A stretch of DNA of 64,000 nt from the NCBI RefSeq assembly GCF_004102725.1, contig NZ_LHQS01000002.1:797984-861983 (forward strand). Direction: 5' to 3'. The position numbers and the translations under genes are program-made. This document shows, piece after piece, positions 17,564 to 25,373 of the stretch (position 1 is the first letter of the stretch; every line of letters begins with the position of its first letter). Under the pieces are notes generated by a model, which ran no database searches, was not told the DNA's origin, and saw only the letters and a program-made list of their open reading frames with translations. Source of the DNA: Methanoculleus taiwanensis. GTDB taxonomy: Archaea > Halobacteriota > Methanomicrobia > Methanomicrobiales > Methanoculleaceae.

Positions 17564-17911
17564 ATGGATATCGCAGCAACACTCACGACCGGGTTCGGGT
17601 TCTGGAACCCGCTCATCTGGCTCGCCGTGCTCGTGGTCGCGCTCGTCATCGCCTACATCATCTGGGTATACGGCGAGAGCAGCTACAAGCCCGGCACCGA
17701 GCAGACCAAACCCTATCTCTCCGGAAACCGGGAACCGGCAGCCAAGCGCGACGTCCACCTCGGCGGCGGACACCTCTACTGGGGGTTCACCGAAGCGCTC
17801 AGCGGCTACTACGACCGTATCGTCCCGCTTCATACCGGCGTGCTGACCGACTACCTCCTGTGGTTCTTCGGAATTGCAGCGGCTCTCATTATCATCGTAG
17901 GTCTGATCTGA
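17564..17911 (+). CDS. mbhI: Membrane-bound hydrogenase subunit I
   Basis: 115 residues with a membrane helix near each end and a hydrophilic middle containing 'HLYWGFTEALSGYYDRI'. Position between the antiporter subunit and the small hydrogenase subunit, size and topology fit MbhI, which ties the ion-pumping arm to the hydrogenase arm. I prefer the ATG at 17564 (GGAGGTG 6 bases upstream) to the ATG 9 bases earlier. Confidence 0.82.
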   Translation: MDIAATLTTGFGFWNPLIWLAVLVVALVIAYIIWVYGESSYKPGTEQTKPYLSGNREPAAKRDVHLGGGHLYWGFTEALSGYYDRIVPLHTGVLTDYLLWFFGIAAALIIIVGLI

Positions 17912-18345
17912 TGAAACTCACAAAATCATTCAACCGCTCGCTCTGGGCGTTCCACTTCAACTCGGGCTCCTGCAACGGCTGCGAGATCGAGATAGTCGCG
18001 GCGATAACCCCGCGCTACGACCCGGAACGGTTCGGGATCAAGCTCGTCGGCAGCCCGCGGCACGCCGACGTCCTCCTCGTCACCGGCCCGGTCGTCAGAA
18101 AGATGCGCGACCGGCTGGAGCGGGTCTACCAGCAGATGGCCGACCCGAAGGTCGTGATGTGCATCGGCGCCTGCGGAACCTCAGGCGGCCCCTTCTACGA
18201 CTCCTACAACCTCGACGGGCCCATCGACGATATCATCCCGGTCGACGTGTATGTTCCGGGATGCCCGCCCCGGCCCGAGGCGATCATCCACGGCGTGGTG
18301 GTGGCCCAGCAGAAACTCGAACGGCTGGAGGGTGAGAAGGCATGA
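17911..18345 (+). CDS. mbhJ: [NiFe] hydrogenase small subunit (NuoB-like)
   Basis: 144 residues. 'SGSCNGCEIEIVAA', 'VMCIGACGTSGGPF' and 'YVPGCPPRPEAIIHG' supply the four cysteines that bind the proximal [4Fe-4S] cluster in group 4 hydrogenases. It passes electrons between the ferredoxin-like subunit and the NiFe site. ATG overlaps the mbhI stop (TGATG). The coding frame is open upstream but only inside mbhI. Confidence 0.95.
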   Translation: MKLTKSFNRSLWAFHFNSGSCNGCEIEIVAAITPRYDPERFGIKLVGSPRHADVLLVTGPVVRKMRDRLERVYQQMADPKVVMCIGACGTSGGPFYDSYNLDGPIDDIIPVDVYVPGCPPRPEAIIHGVVVAQQKLERLEGEKA

Positions 18346-18971
18346 AGACAACCCCTGACAAACTACTGAGCCCCGACGAGGTCGTCGCCGTCTTTGCCCG
18401 GAAGTTCGGGAAAGGCGTCCGGGAGAGCCGGATCACCGAGCGGCGCGAAGGTGTGGGGAAGCGCCCGAGCTACGACATCTGGCTCGACATCGACAAAAGC
18501 CTGCTTCACGCCGCGGTCGAAGAGCTGATGCGGCTCCACTTCCCGCACCTCGGTGTCATCTCCGGCACCGATATCGGCGACGCGGTCGAACTGAACTACC
18601 ACTTCTCGATCTACTACGGGACGAAACACGGCGAGTATATGGTGACCCTGACCGTCGCCCTGCCGAAAGGCGACCTTACGGTGCCGACGATCGCCGACCT
18701 CATCCCCGGCGCCGTCTTCTCCGAGCGCGAGAAGCAGGAGATGCTCGGCATCGAGGTCGTCGGCATCCCGGACGGCCGCCGCCTCTTCCTCCCGGAGGAG
18801 TTCCCCGAGGGCGTCTACCCCTGGCGGAAGGACGAGACCGGGATCCCGGCCTCCATGGTCAAGGATCTCTGGGCGGTCGGAAGGCCGGAAAACCGCCCCG
18901 TGCCCCCGAAGGCAGTCCCGGAGGAGCAGGCTGCAGAAGCGGCACCCGCGGAGGAGGAGCGACATGAGTGA
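18342..18971 (+). CDS. mbhK: Hydrogenase subunit K (NuoC-like, 30-kDa family)
   Basis: 209 residues. 'HFSIYYGTKHGEYMVTLTV' and 'LIPGAVFSEREKQEMLGIEV' followed by 'GIPDGRRLFLPEEFPEGVYP' match the complex I 30-kDa/NuoC family (usual motif ERExxDxxG, here EREKQEMLG). An acidic Ala/Glu-rich tail follows. It is a structural partner of the large subunit; mbhL overlaps its end by 8 bases. Confidence 0.9.
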   Translation: MKTTPDKLLSPDEVVAVFARKFGKGVRESRITERREGVGKRPSYDIWLDIDKSLLHAAVEELMRLHFPHLGVISGTDIGDAVELNYHFSIYYGTKHGEYMVTLTVALPKGDLTVPTIADLIPGAVFSEREKQEMLGIEVVGIPDGRRLFLPEEFPEGVYPWRKDETGIPASMVKDLWAVGRPENRPVPPKAVPEEQAAEAAPAEEERHE

Positions 18972-20199
18972 CGACGCAAAGAAGAAGATGACACCCTATA
19001 CCATCCCGATAGGCCCGACCCATCCGGCGCTGAAAGAGCCGGTGATGTTCACCTTCGAGATGAACGGCGAGCAGATCCTCAAAGCGGACTTCGCGCCCGG
19101 CCAGACGCACCGCGGGATCGAGTGGATGGGCATGCGCAGAAACCCCGTCCAGATCGTGCACCTGACGGACCGTATCTGCGGTATCTGCGGCGTCTCGCAC
19201 TCCCTGGCGTTCGCCCGGGCAGTGGAGCAGATCATGGAGATCGAGGTGCCGGAGCGGGCGGACTACATCCGCGCCATCATCGCCGAGTTCGAGCGTATCC
19301 AGTCCCACCTCCTCTGGGCGGGCGTCGCAGCCCACGAGCTCGGGTTCGATACACTCCTCCACCTCACCTGGCGCGTCCGCGAGCGGGCGATGGACACCAT
19401 CGAACTCCTGACCGGCAACCGGGTCAACTACGGCATCATCCAGGTCGGCGGCGTCCGGCGGGACTTCACGCCCGACCTGTACCCCGCGATCGAGGAGTGC
19501 CTCCAGTACTACAGCGACCTCAAAAGCACGCTCCTGAAAGTCTTCCTCGAGGATAAGACGATCCATATGCGCTGCCGCGACTGCGGCGTCCTCACGTACG
19601 AGGACGCGCTGAAGCTCTGCACCGTCGGCCCCACCGCCCGTGCGTCGGGCGTCAACATGGACGTCCGGGTCGACTACCCCTTCGCGGCCTACGGCGACCT
19701 TGCGATCGAGCCGATCCTCCCTGATGCGCATATGGGGGAGACCCGCGGCGATGTCTTCGATCGGATCGTCGTCCGTCTCCTCGAGGTGGAGCAGTCGATC
19801 GATATCGTCCGGCAGTGTCTCGACCGGATGCCCGCAGGCGAGATCGTCTGGGAGGCGAAGGTCGCGAAGATCTTAAACCAGTTCAAGAAGGCGCACGGCG
19901 AGGCGCTCGGCAGGCACGAGGCTCCCCGCGGCGAGGTTCTCCACTACGTCCGGATGGACGGCAAAGAACACCCGACCGCCTGGAAGGTGAAGGCCTCCTC
20001 GTACAGCAACCTGATGAGCTGGATCCCGATGCTCGAGGGCGAGCAGATCGCCGACATCCCGATCATCGTCGCGTCGGTCGACCCCTGCCTCTCCTGCACC
20101 GACCGTGTGGCGGTCGTCCGGAACGGTGACCGGGGCGTCATGACCAAGGAGGACCTCCACCGCCTCTCGGTCGCAAAGACCCGGAGGCTGATGGCATGA
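18964..20199 (+). CDS. mbhL: [NiFe] hydrogenase large subunit
   Basis: 411 residues. Both nickel-ligand motifs are complete: N-terminal 'RICGICGVSH' (about 68-77) and C-terminal 'DPCLSCTDR', so the active site should be functional, unlike in complex I NuoD. Thirty residues follow the final arginine of the DPCxxCxxR motif, similar in length to the C-terminal peptide removed from E. coli HycE; a matching protease gene lies at 21601-22053. The enzyme would reversibly reduce protons with ferredoxin as partner. Confidence 0.96.
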   Translation: MSDDAKKKMTPYTIPIGPTHPALKEPVMFTFEMNGEQILKADFAPGQTHRGIEWMGMRRNPVQIVHLTDRICGICGVSHSLAFARAVEQIMEIEVPERADYIRAIIAEFERIQSHLLWAGVAAHELGFDTLLHLTWRVRERAMDTIELLTGNRVNYGIIQVGGVRRDFTPDLYPAIEECLQYYSDLKSTLLKVFLEDKTIHMRCRDCGVLTYEDALKLCTVGPTARASGVNMDVRVDYPFAAYGDLAIEPILPDAHMGETRGDVFDRIVVRLLEVEQSIDIVRQCLDRMPAGEIVWEAKVAKILNQFKKAHGEALGRHEAPRGEVLHYVRMDGKEHPTAWKVKASSYSNLMSWIPMLEGEQIADIPIIVASVDPCLSCTDRVAVVRNGDRGVMTKEDLHRLSVAKTRRLMA

Positions 20200-21203
20200 C
20201 CCTCCTTGAGACCGGGCTTACCGTCATCGTCGGCACCGTCGCGATGGCGATCTTCGGCATCGTCGCCGGGCTCTTCTTCCTCGGCGTCGACCGGAAGTTC
20301 GCCGCCCTGATGCAGGCACGGATAGGGCCGCCGCTCCGCCAGCCGTTCATCGACACGGCAAAGCTCCTCAGGAAAGAGAACATCATCCCCGAGAACGCGA
20401 TCCCCTGGCTCTTCAACGGCGCACCGATCCTTGCGCTCGCCTCGGCGATCACGATCCTGCTCTACCTCCCGTTCGGCAGCATCATGCCCATATTCGGGAA
20501 CGCCGGTGACGTCATCCTGGTCATGTACCTCCTCACGGTTCCGGCCCTCGCGATGGTCGTCGGCGGGTTCGCCTCGGGCTCGCCCTACGCGACGGTCGGC
20601 GCCCAGCGTGAGATGGTGATCCTGATGGCCTACGAGCTCCCCCTCGCGATCGCGATCGTCGCGATCGCCTGGCGGCTCTCGATGGCCGGGATAGCCGACC
20701 CCTTCTCGCTCGTCACGATAGCGGCAAACCCCATCTGGGGCGTCGTCGGGCCGCTCGGCATCCTCGGGTGTCTTATCCTTCTTGGGATCCTCGCGTGGGT
20801 GACCCCGGCGGAGCTCTCGAGGATTCCGTTCGATGCGCAGGAAGCGGAGACGGAGCTTGCGGGCGGGCTGCTCGTCGAGTACTCGGGGAAGAACTTCGGT
20901 CTCTTCTACATCGCCCAGGGCGTGAAGACGATCGTGATGGCTGCGCTCGCGGTCGCCCTCTTCCTGCCGTGGAACCTCTCGAGTTTCATCGCGATGGCAC
21001 CGGCGGTCGCACTCGTCGCGGACTTCGCGTTCTTCCTCGTGAAAGTGCTGCTCGTGGTCTTCTTCTCGATCTCCCTGATCCGGGTCTCGATGGCCCGGTT
21101 CCGGATAACGCAGGTCGTCTCGATATACTGGATCTGGCTCGGGCTTGTGGGCTTCCTCGGCCTTGGACTGATAGCGATAGATGCCCTGCTTGCAGGAGTG
21201 TGA
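20196..21203 (+). CDS. mbhM: Membrane-bound hydrogenase subunit M (NuoH-like)
   Basis: 335 residues, about eight membrane helices. 'DRKFAALMQARIGPPLRQPF' is the NuoH cytoplasmic-loop signature (RxQxRxGP), and 'RIPFDAQEAETELAGGLLVE' is the second (PFDxxEAExELVxG). This subunit anchors the hydrogenase arm in the membrane. Start overlaps the mbhL stop by ATGA. Confidence 0.95.
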   Translation: MTLLETGLTVIVGTVAMAIFGIVAGLFFLGVDRKFAALMQARIGPPLRQPFIDTAKLLRKENIIPENAIPWLFNGAPILALASAITILLYLPFGSIMPIFGNAGDVILVMYLLTVPALAMVVGGFASGSPYATVGAQREMVILMAYELPLAIAIVAIAWRLSMAGIADPFSLVTIAANPIWGVVGPLGILGCLILLGILAWVTPAELSRIPFDAQEAETELAGGLLVEYSGKNFGLFYIAQGVKTIVMAALAVALFLPWNLSSFIAMAPAVALVADFAFFLVKVLLVVFFSISLIRVSMARFRITQVVSIYWIWLGLVGFLGLGLIAIDALLAGV

Positions 21204-21209
21204 TACCGT

Positions 21210-21614
21210 ATGGCAACATTACCCATGATACCGGAACTTCTTCGGCAGCTCTTCAGGACGCCGGCGACGAACGCCTTCCCGGCAAAGTACCTCCCCCCTT
21301 CGGTGACGGGATTCCTCGCGAAGGTCGGCAGGGGCGAAGCTGCGATCCACCCGCCGGTGGCGGTGCCGAAGGACTTCCGGGGCAAGATCACCTACGACCC
21401 GACCGGGTGCACGGGCTGCAGCCTCTGTGCGAAGGTCTGCCCCGCCAACGCCATCGAGGTGCTGAAGGAGGAAAAGAGGATCCGGATCTACGTCTCGCAG
21501 TGCATCTTCTGCTCGCAGTGCACCGATATCTGCCCGAAGGGATCGCTCGCGATGAGCGATGTGTTCCTGCTCGCCGACGAGAACCGCTACGCCGATAATC
21601 TCATCGTCGAGTGA
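21210..21614 (+). CDS. mbhN: Hydrogenase ferredoxin-like subunit (NuoI-like)
   Basis: 134 residues with two [4Fe-4S] motifs: 'CTGCSLCAKVCPANAI' and 'CIFCSQCTDICPKGSL'. It is the electron entry or exit point for ferredoxin. Last gene of the operon; its 3' end overlaps the convergent protease gene by 14 bases. Confidence 0.95.
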   Translation: MATLPMIPELLRQLFRTPATNAFPAKYLPPSVTGFLAKVGRGEAAIHPPVAVPKDFRGKITYDPTGCTGCSLCAKVCPANAIEVLKEEKRIRIYVSQCIFCSQCTDICPKGSLAMSDVFLLADENRYADNLIVE

Positions 21615-22053
21615 GCGAGAGCTGCTCGATATCGAATACCCGCTCTTTTTTCAGCATCTCGATCAATCGCTCCGCACCCTCGACGACCGATTCCGAGAGC
21701 CCTTCGCCATCGGCGACGATCTCCGGTTCGATCCCGATAAAGAGGATCTCCTCCGCCGCATCCGCGAGAAAATCGATGAGGTGCGAGAGGGGGAGGGAAT
21801 GGGTGCCGATGCTGACGTCCTCTATCTCTTCTTTTCCGACACGCCGGAACTCGCCGGGCGAGAGCCCCATCCGGCTCGCATCCACGAAGACGAGGAGCGC
21901 CGGGTGGTTCCGCCGGACGACCGAGGTGAAGTTCTCCGGCACTGTCCCGCAGTCGACGGCAGTCCAGTCGGTTTCCTTCATCCGATGGGCGATATAGTTC
22001 CCGGCACCGTCGTCCCGGCGGAGGGTGTTTCCTATCCCGAGCAGCATCTTCAT
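21601..22053 (-). CDS. Hydrogenase maturation protease, HycI family
   Basis: 150 residues beginning 'MKMLLGIGNTLRRDDGAGNY' (G-x-G-N-x-L-x-x-D-D-G, with the first nickel-sensing acidic residue D), then 'VFVDASRMGLSPG' (second D) and 'IGTHSLPLSHLIDFL' (the H of the nickel site). Such proteases clip the C-terminal peptide of the large subunit after nickel insertion. Convergent to and overlapping mbhN, so it has its own promoter; its obvious substrate is MbhL. Start at 22053; an ATG two codons later is equally possible. Confidence 0.9.
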   Translation of the reverse strand: MKMLLGIGNTLRRDDGAGNYIAHRMKETDWTAVDCGTVPENFTSVVRRNHPALLVFVDASRMGLSPGEFRRVGKEEIEDVSIGTHSLPLSHLIDFLADAAEEILFIGIEPEIVADGEGLSESVVEGAERLIEMLKKERVFDIEQLSLTRR

Positions 22054-22212
22054 ATGGCGGTATCTTGGGCGGCATGAGGGAAAAGAGTGGCGATCCGCCC
22101 TTTTTTGAGACCGGTTTGCATCTGCCGGTGCGAGGGGTGCCGACACGCCTGAAATCTCCGCAAAAAAAGCCAGTATTTTCCGTTATTTTTGGATACCTGG
22201 ACGGAGTGGGGA

Positions 22213-22226
22213 GAAAATTTATATCC
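22213..22226 (+). promoter_or_regulatory. Box A promoter of the microprotein gene
   Basis: AAAATTTATATCC is a strong archaeal TATA-like element 55-65 bases upstream of the ATG at 22278. It predicts a transcript start near 22245 and a leader of about 30 bases that contains the GGGAGGTG ribosome site. Confidence 0.6.
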
Positions 22227-22277
22227 GAATTGATCATTGGTAGATATATCCCACCTCGGGAGGGAGGTGTAACGCCC

Positions 22278-22358
22278 ATGGCAGGAAAGGACAAGAAAGG
22301 ACAGGCTCAGGCACCGGTAAAGAACTCGGAGAAGCAGGAGAAGGGAAAGAGGAAATAA
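22278..22358 (+). CDS. Lysine-rich microprotein
   Basis: 26 residues starting 'MAGKDKKGQAQAPVKNSEKQ' and ending EKGKRK. The gene has a strong TATA element, a near-perfect ribosome site (GGGAGGTG, 8 bases before ATG) and no longer competing frame, so translation is likely despite the length. The peptide is very basic, without hydrophobic segments; nucleic-acid binding is a guess. I recognise no named family. It stands alone between the divergent protease gene and the Cache lipoprotein. Confidence 0.65.
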   Translation: MAGKDKKGQAQAPVKNSEKQEKGKRK

Positions 22359-22515
22359 GGCTCCCCTGGTATACAACACCCTGAATCTCCCATTTCTTAC
22401 CGTCAATGCATCCACCCCCGGCCATCCGATGTCTTCCCGGGGGTGGCACATGCCCCCGCACGCCTGGTGGCTCTGTCCAAAGGTTTCATAACCAGGTACC
22501 GGTATACCATTTTTC

Positions 22516-23370
22516 GTGACACGCCAGGGATATACCGTCCTCGGGATCTGTATTCTTCTCATATGCACGGCAGCCGGCTGCCTCGGGCAGCAGGAGTCCG
22601 TTTCTGTCGTCCCGGACAACGGGACGGATTGTGATATGCTCCGCCTGCTCGACGAGATGCAGGGCGGGATCGAGGCCGCCCTTGCAGGGCTCGACGCCCG
22701 GGTCGCAGGCACGGCGGAGAACCTGACCGCGACCGGGCTTGCCGGCGACGAGGCACGGGCACTGCTCGCAGAGAACCTCGCGGCCGACCCGCTCATCGCC
22801 ACCGCCATCACGATCGACCGGAACGGCACCGTCGCCGCGGCGGTTCCGGAGAGCCTCGCGGCTGAGCTCGTCGGCGAGAACCTCAGCCACCAGGAGGTCG
22901 TTCGGGAGACGTTCGAGCGGCAGGCGCCGGTGATGACCGACCGTGCCCCCCTCGCGGAAGGCGGCTACGCCGTGATCCTCCAGCACCCCGTCTTCGCGGC
23001 GGACGGCAGCCTCATCGGGGCGACGAGCATCACCTTCGATCCCTACCTGCTGCTGAAGGCCGAGATCGAACCGGTGCTGAACGGCACGCCCTATACGGCG
23101 ATGGTTGCGGAGACCGACGGCACCATCCTCTACGACGCCGACCCGGCCGAGATTACGAAGGAGACCTTCAACGAGTCGCTCTACGCGGAGTTCCCGGAGG
23201 TCATCGCGTTCGCCCGGGAGTATGCGCAGAATCAATCGGGGAACGCGACCTACTCCTTCTACGACACCGGCTTTAACCGCGTCGTGCAGAAAGAGGCCTT
23301 CTGGACGACGGTCGGGCTGCACGGCACCGAGTGGCGGCTGATCATTATCCGGGAGATGGGGGAGGCGTAG
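22516..23370 (+). CDS. Cache-domain lipoprotein
   Basis: 284 residues. The N-terminus 'MTRQGYTVLGICILLICTAA' followed by GC is a signal peptide with a lipobox-like AAGC. The exported part resembles an extracellular Cache sensor: 'TAITIDRNGTVAAAVPES', 'TDRAPLAEGGYAVILQHPVF' and 'GATSITFDPYLLLKAEIEP'. No kinase or chemotaxis output domain follows, so it may be a free ligand-binding protein. GTG start. It has a slightly weak ribosome site; the AT-rich segment around 22502-22515 may be promoter. Confidence 0.75.
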   Translation: MTRQGYTVLGICILLICTAAGCLGQQESVSVVPDNGTDCDMLRLLDEMQGGIEAALAGLDARVAGTAENLTATGLAGDEARALLAENLAADPLIATAITIDRNGTVAAAVPESLAAELVGENLSHQEVVRETFERQAPVMTDRAPLAEGGYAVILQHPVFAADGSLIGATSITFDPYLLLKAEIEPVLNGTPYTAMVAETDGTILYDADPAEITKETFNESLYAEFPEVIAFAREYAQNQSGNATYSFYDTGFNRVVQKEAFWTTVGLHGTEWRLIIIREMGEA

Positions 23371-23510
23371 CGGGAACGGCGGTCAGGATAGTTCCACGCC
23401 CGGGGGCGGACTGCCGGTGTCCGCTCCGGGGGAGGAACTGCGGTGCGGCGCCCACTGCCGCAGAGAATGGCTTAAAGGGATGGCCGCAGTTATATCTTTT
23501 CAGGAATACC

Positions 23511-24017
23511 ATGATCGTTCGCGTCGTCATCGGCACCCTTGCTCTTCTCTTTCTTCTCGTTCCGGCGAGCGCCGGTATCCCCGGGACGATGAACCTGGGA
23601 ATGCAGGGGTATTCCAGCCCGCCCATAACCGACCTCACGTTTAACGGGGTTACAACCACCTCCGGTCCGCTGGAACCCGGTGAAGTCGTCCGGCTGACGC
23701 TTGCGCTCTCTCCGAAATACCCCTGTCAAAACGTGACCGTCCGCTACATCATTCCCAAGGGGATAGACCTCGTTGACGGTGAGACCGAATACTTCTACGA
23801 AAATATAAGTGGCGGAGATCTTCAGGAAACGAGTGTCGTGGTGAATGTCACCGACAATAGTCATCTCCTGGGGCTAAGAGTCATCGTATCCGGGTACGTC
23901 CACCATAACAGCAACGACACCACCGACTTGACTGAATACTACTTTTTCTGTCGCCCACCGGAGAAACCCTGGTACGCAAAGGTGCTGGAATCTGTTTTTA
24001 CCTTTTTCTTCTCGTAA
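23511..24017 (+). CDS. Secreted protein of unknown function
   Basis: 168 residues. A signal peptide ('VVIGTLALLFLLVPASAG') is followed by a beta-rich domain with two N-glycosylation-type sequons ('YFYENISGGD', 'VNVTDNS') and an ending in aromatic residues. A TTATATC element about 20 bases before the ATG suggests its own promoter and a very short leader. No family recognised; it could be a surface-layer accessory or an adhesin fragment. Confidence 0.65.
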   Translation: MIVRVVIGTLALLFLLVPASAGIPGTMNLGMQGYSSPPITDLTFNGVTTTSGPLEPGEVVRLTLALSPKYPCQNVTVRYIIPKGIDLVDGETEYFYENISGGDLQETSVVVNVTDNSHLLGLRVIVSGYVHHNSNDTTDLTEYYFFCRPPEKPWYAKVLESVFTFFFS

Positions 24018-24196
24018 TCATTGTTATTAAGCAATTTCAACGCAACAGGTCTATTTTCAGCCGGGCTATGCCGCGATATCTCGCTGAGAAGAAAGGCTTT
24101 CCAAAATATCCTGCGCATTGGTCTGGTGCGTCTTTGAAGGTACCGGAAACGCCGATGGCTGCCGGCAAGAGCTGATGAAAAAGAGGTGTTTTCGGG
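24018..24196. other. Intergenic stretch without a gene
   Basis: 178 bases of convergent intergenic DNA. It contains AT-rich segments after the upstream stop and a TGATGAAAAAGAGGTG tract near the downstream gene's stop, which may hold terminators. I see no gene. Confidence 0.4.
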
Positions 24197-25330
24197 TTAC
24201 TGCTTCTTCAGGAAGAAGAAGGCAGCAGCGACTCCGGCGATGGCGAGAACCGCGATGGCGATGATGGCCATCGGGAGCTCTTCGGGGGCCTGCCCGCCGC
24301 TTGCTCCGGGCTCGCCGCCCTCGTGCCCCGCTTCTCCGCCCGGGACCGCCGTCTCACCAGGAGCGGCAGCCGTCGGCGCGACCGTCGGGGGTGTTGCCGT
24401 CCCGGTCGGGGTCACCGTCGGCGTCCCGAAGGTATCGCTCGGGTAGACGGACGGGCCTGCCGCAGCACCGCCTCCTCCTCCTCCACCGCCGCCGCCCGGC
24501 GTCGGGGTGACCGCTTTCACCGAGAGGAGGGCGAAGGTCGAGAAGTGGCTCGTCGTGCCCCAGGCATAGTTCTGGACGGTGTCGACGCCGCCGGGGAGCT
24601 GCTCCCAGAGCGCTGTGGCCGGGTTCCACCAGTAGACCCGGATGCCCGCCTCGTCGATCCCCGCTGCGGCGATCTCGGCGTCGGTGTAGGTGATCCGGAT
24701 CGTGACGCTCGCGATCTGATTGTTCGCGATGGTGCTCGTGATCTCGGCGTACCGCCCGACGGGTGCCAGGGTCGAGGGGACGGCCTGGTTGTCCGGCGGC
24801 GTGTCGAAGGCCGTGAAGGCTATCGTCTCGTCCGCGAGATCGACCGTCGTCGTGAGGGTGACCGAGGTGCCGGTTCCATTCCCGGTCACGGTCGTGTTCT
24901 GTCCCGCCTTCGGCGAGAGAGGTTCGGTCGTGCTCTCGCCCGGCCGCTCTTTCGGGAGTGCGGACGAGGCCGAGAGGTTGAGCCGGGTGAGACAGCCGCT
25001 CTGGAAGGATGCCGTCTCTCGTGCCTTCACGCCGTCGATGTAGAAGGCGATCGGAGCGTTGCTTACGAGGGTGGTGCCCTGGACGATCAGTCGCTGCTCC
25101 GTCCCGCTCCCGCCGTACTCGCCCGGTACCGTCGTCTTGATGGTGCCGAGCGGGACGCCCTTTGAGGACGCGACGATGATCGTTCCTGCGGGTGCGGCGG
25201 AGCCATCCGCATCCGTGACCGTTCCGTAGAAGTCCTGCGGGATCAGCGGCAGTGTCTCTTCTGCCGTGACCGGGAGTGCCAGCATCGCGAATACCAGAAG
25301 CGCGACCACTGCAATGCTTGCTGTTTTCAT
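24197..25330 (-). CDS. Secreted, C-terminally anchored surface protein
   Basis: 377 residues: signal peptide ('IAVVALLVFAMLALPVTA'), an Ig-like or carboxypeptidase-regulatory-like module ('DFYGTVTDADGSAAPAGTI'), a second domain ending 'TTSHFSTFALLSVKAV', a Gly run and a Thr/Pro/Ala linker, and a C-terminal membrane helix 'LPMAIIAIAVLAIAGVAAAF' followed by FFLKKQ. The layout (export signal, low-complexity stalk, anchor) is typical of archaeal cell-surface proteins of Methanomicrobiales. It lies 43 bases downstream of the beta-helix gene and may be cotranscribed. Confidence 0.8.
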   Translation of the reverse strand: MKTASIAVVALLVFAMLALPVTAEETLPLIPQDFYGTVTDADGSAAPAGTIIVASSKGVPLGTIKTTVPGEYGGSGTEQRLIVQGTTLVSNAPIAFYIDGVKARETASFQSGCLTRLNLSASSALPKERPGESTTEPLSPKAGQNTTVTGNGTGTSVTLTTTVDLADETIAFTAFDTPPDNQAVPSTLAPVGRYAEITSTIANNQIASVTIRITYTDAEIAAAGIDEAGIRVYWWNPATALWEQLPGGVDTVQNYAWGTTSHFSTFALLSVKAVTPTPGGGGGGGGGGAAAGPSVYPSDTFGTPTVTPTGTATPPTVAPTAAAPGETAVPGGEAGHEGGEPGASGGQAPEELPMAIIAIAVLAIAGVAAAFFFLKKQ

Positions 25331-25373
25331 AGTATGTCACCTGAAAAGAATTGGAGTGCCGGTCTGCTCGCAC

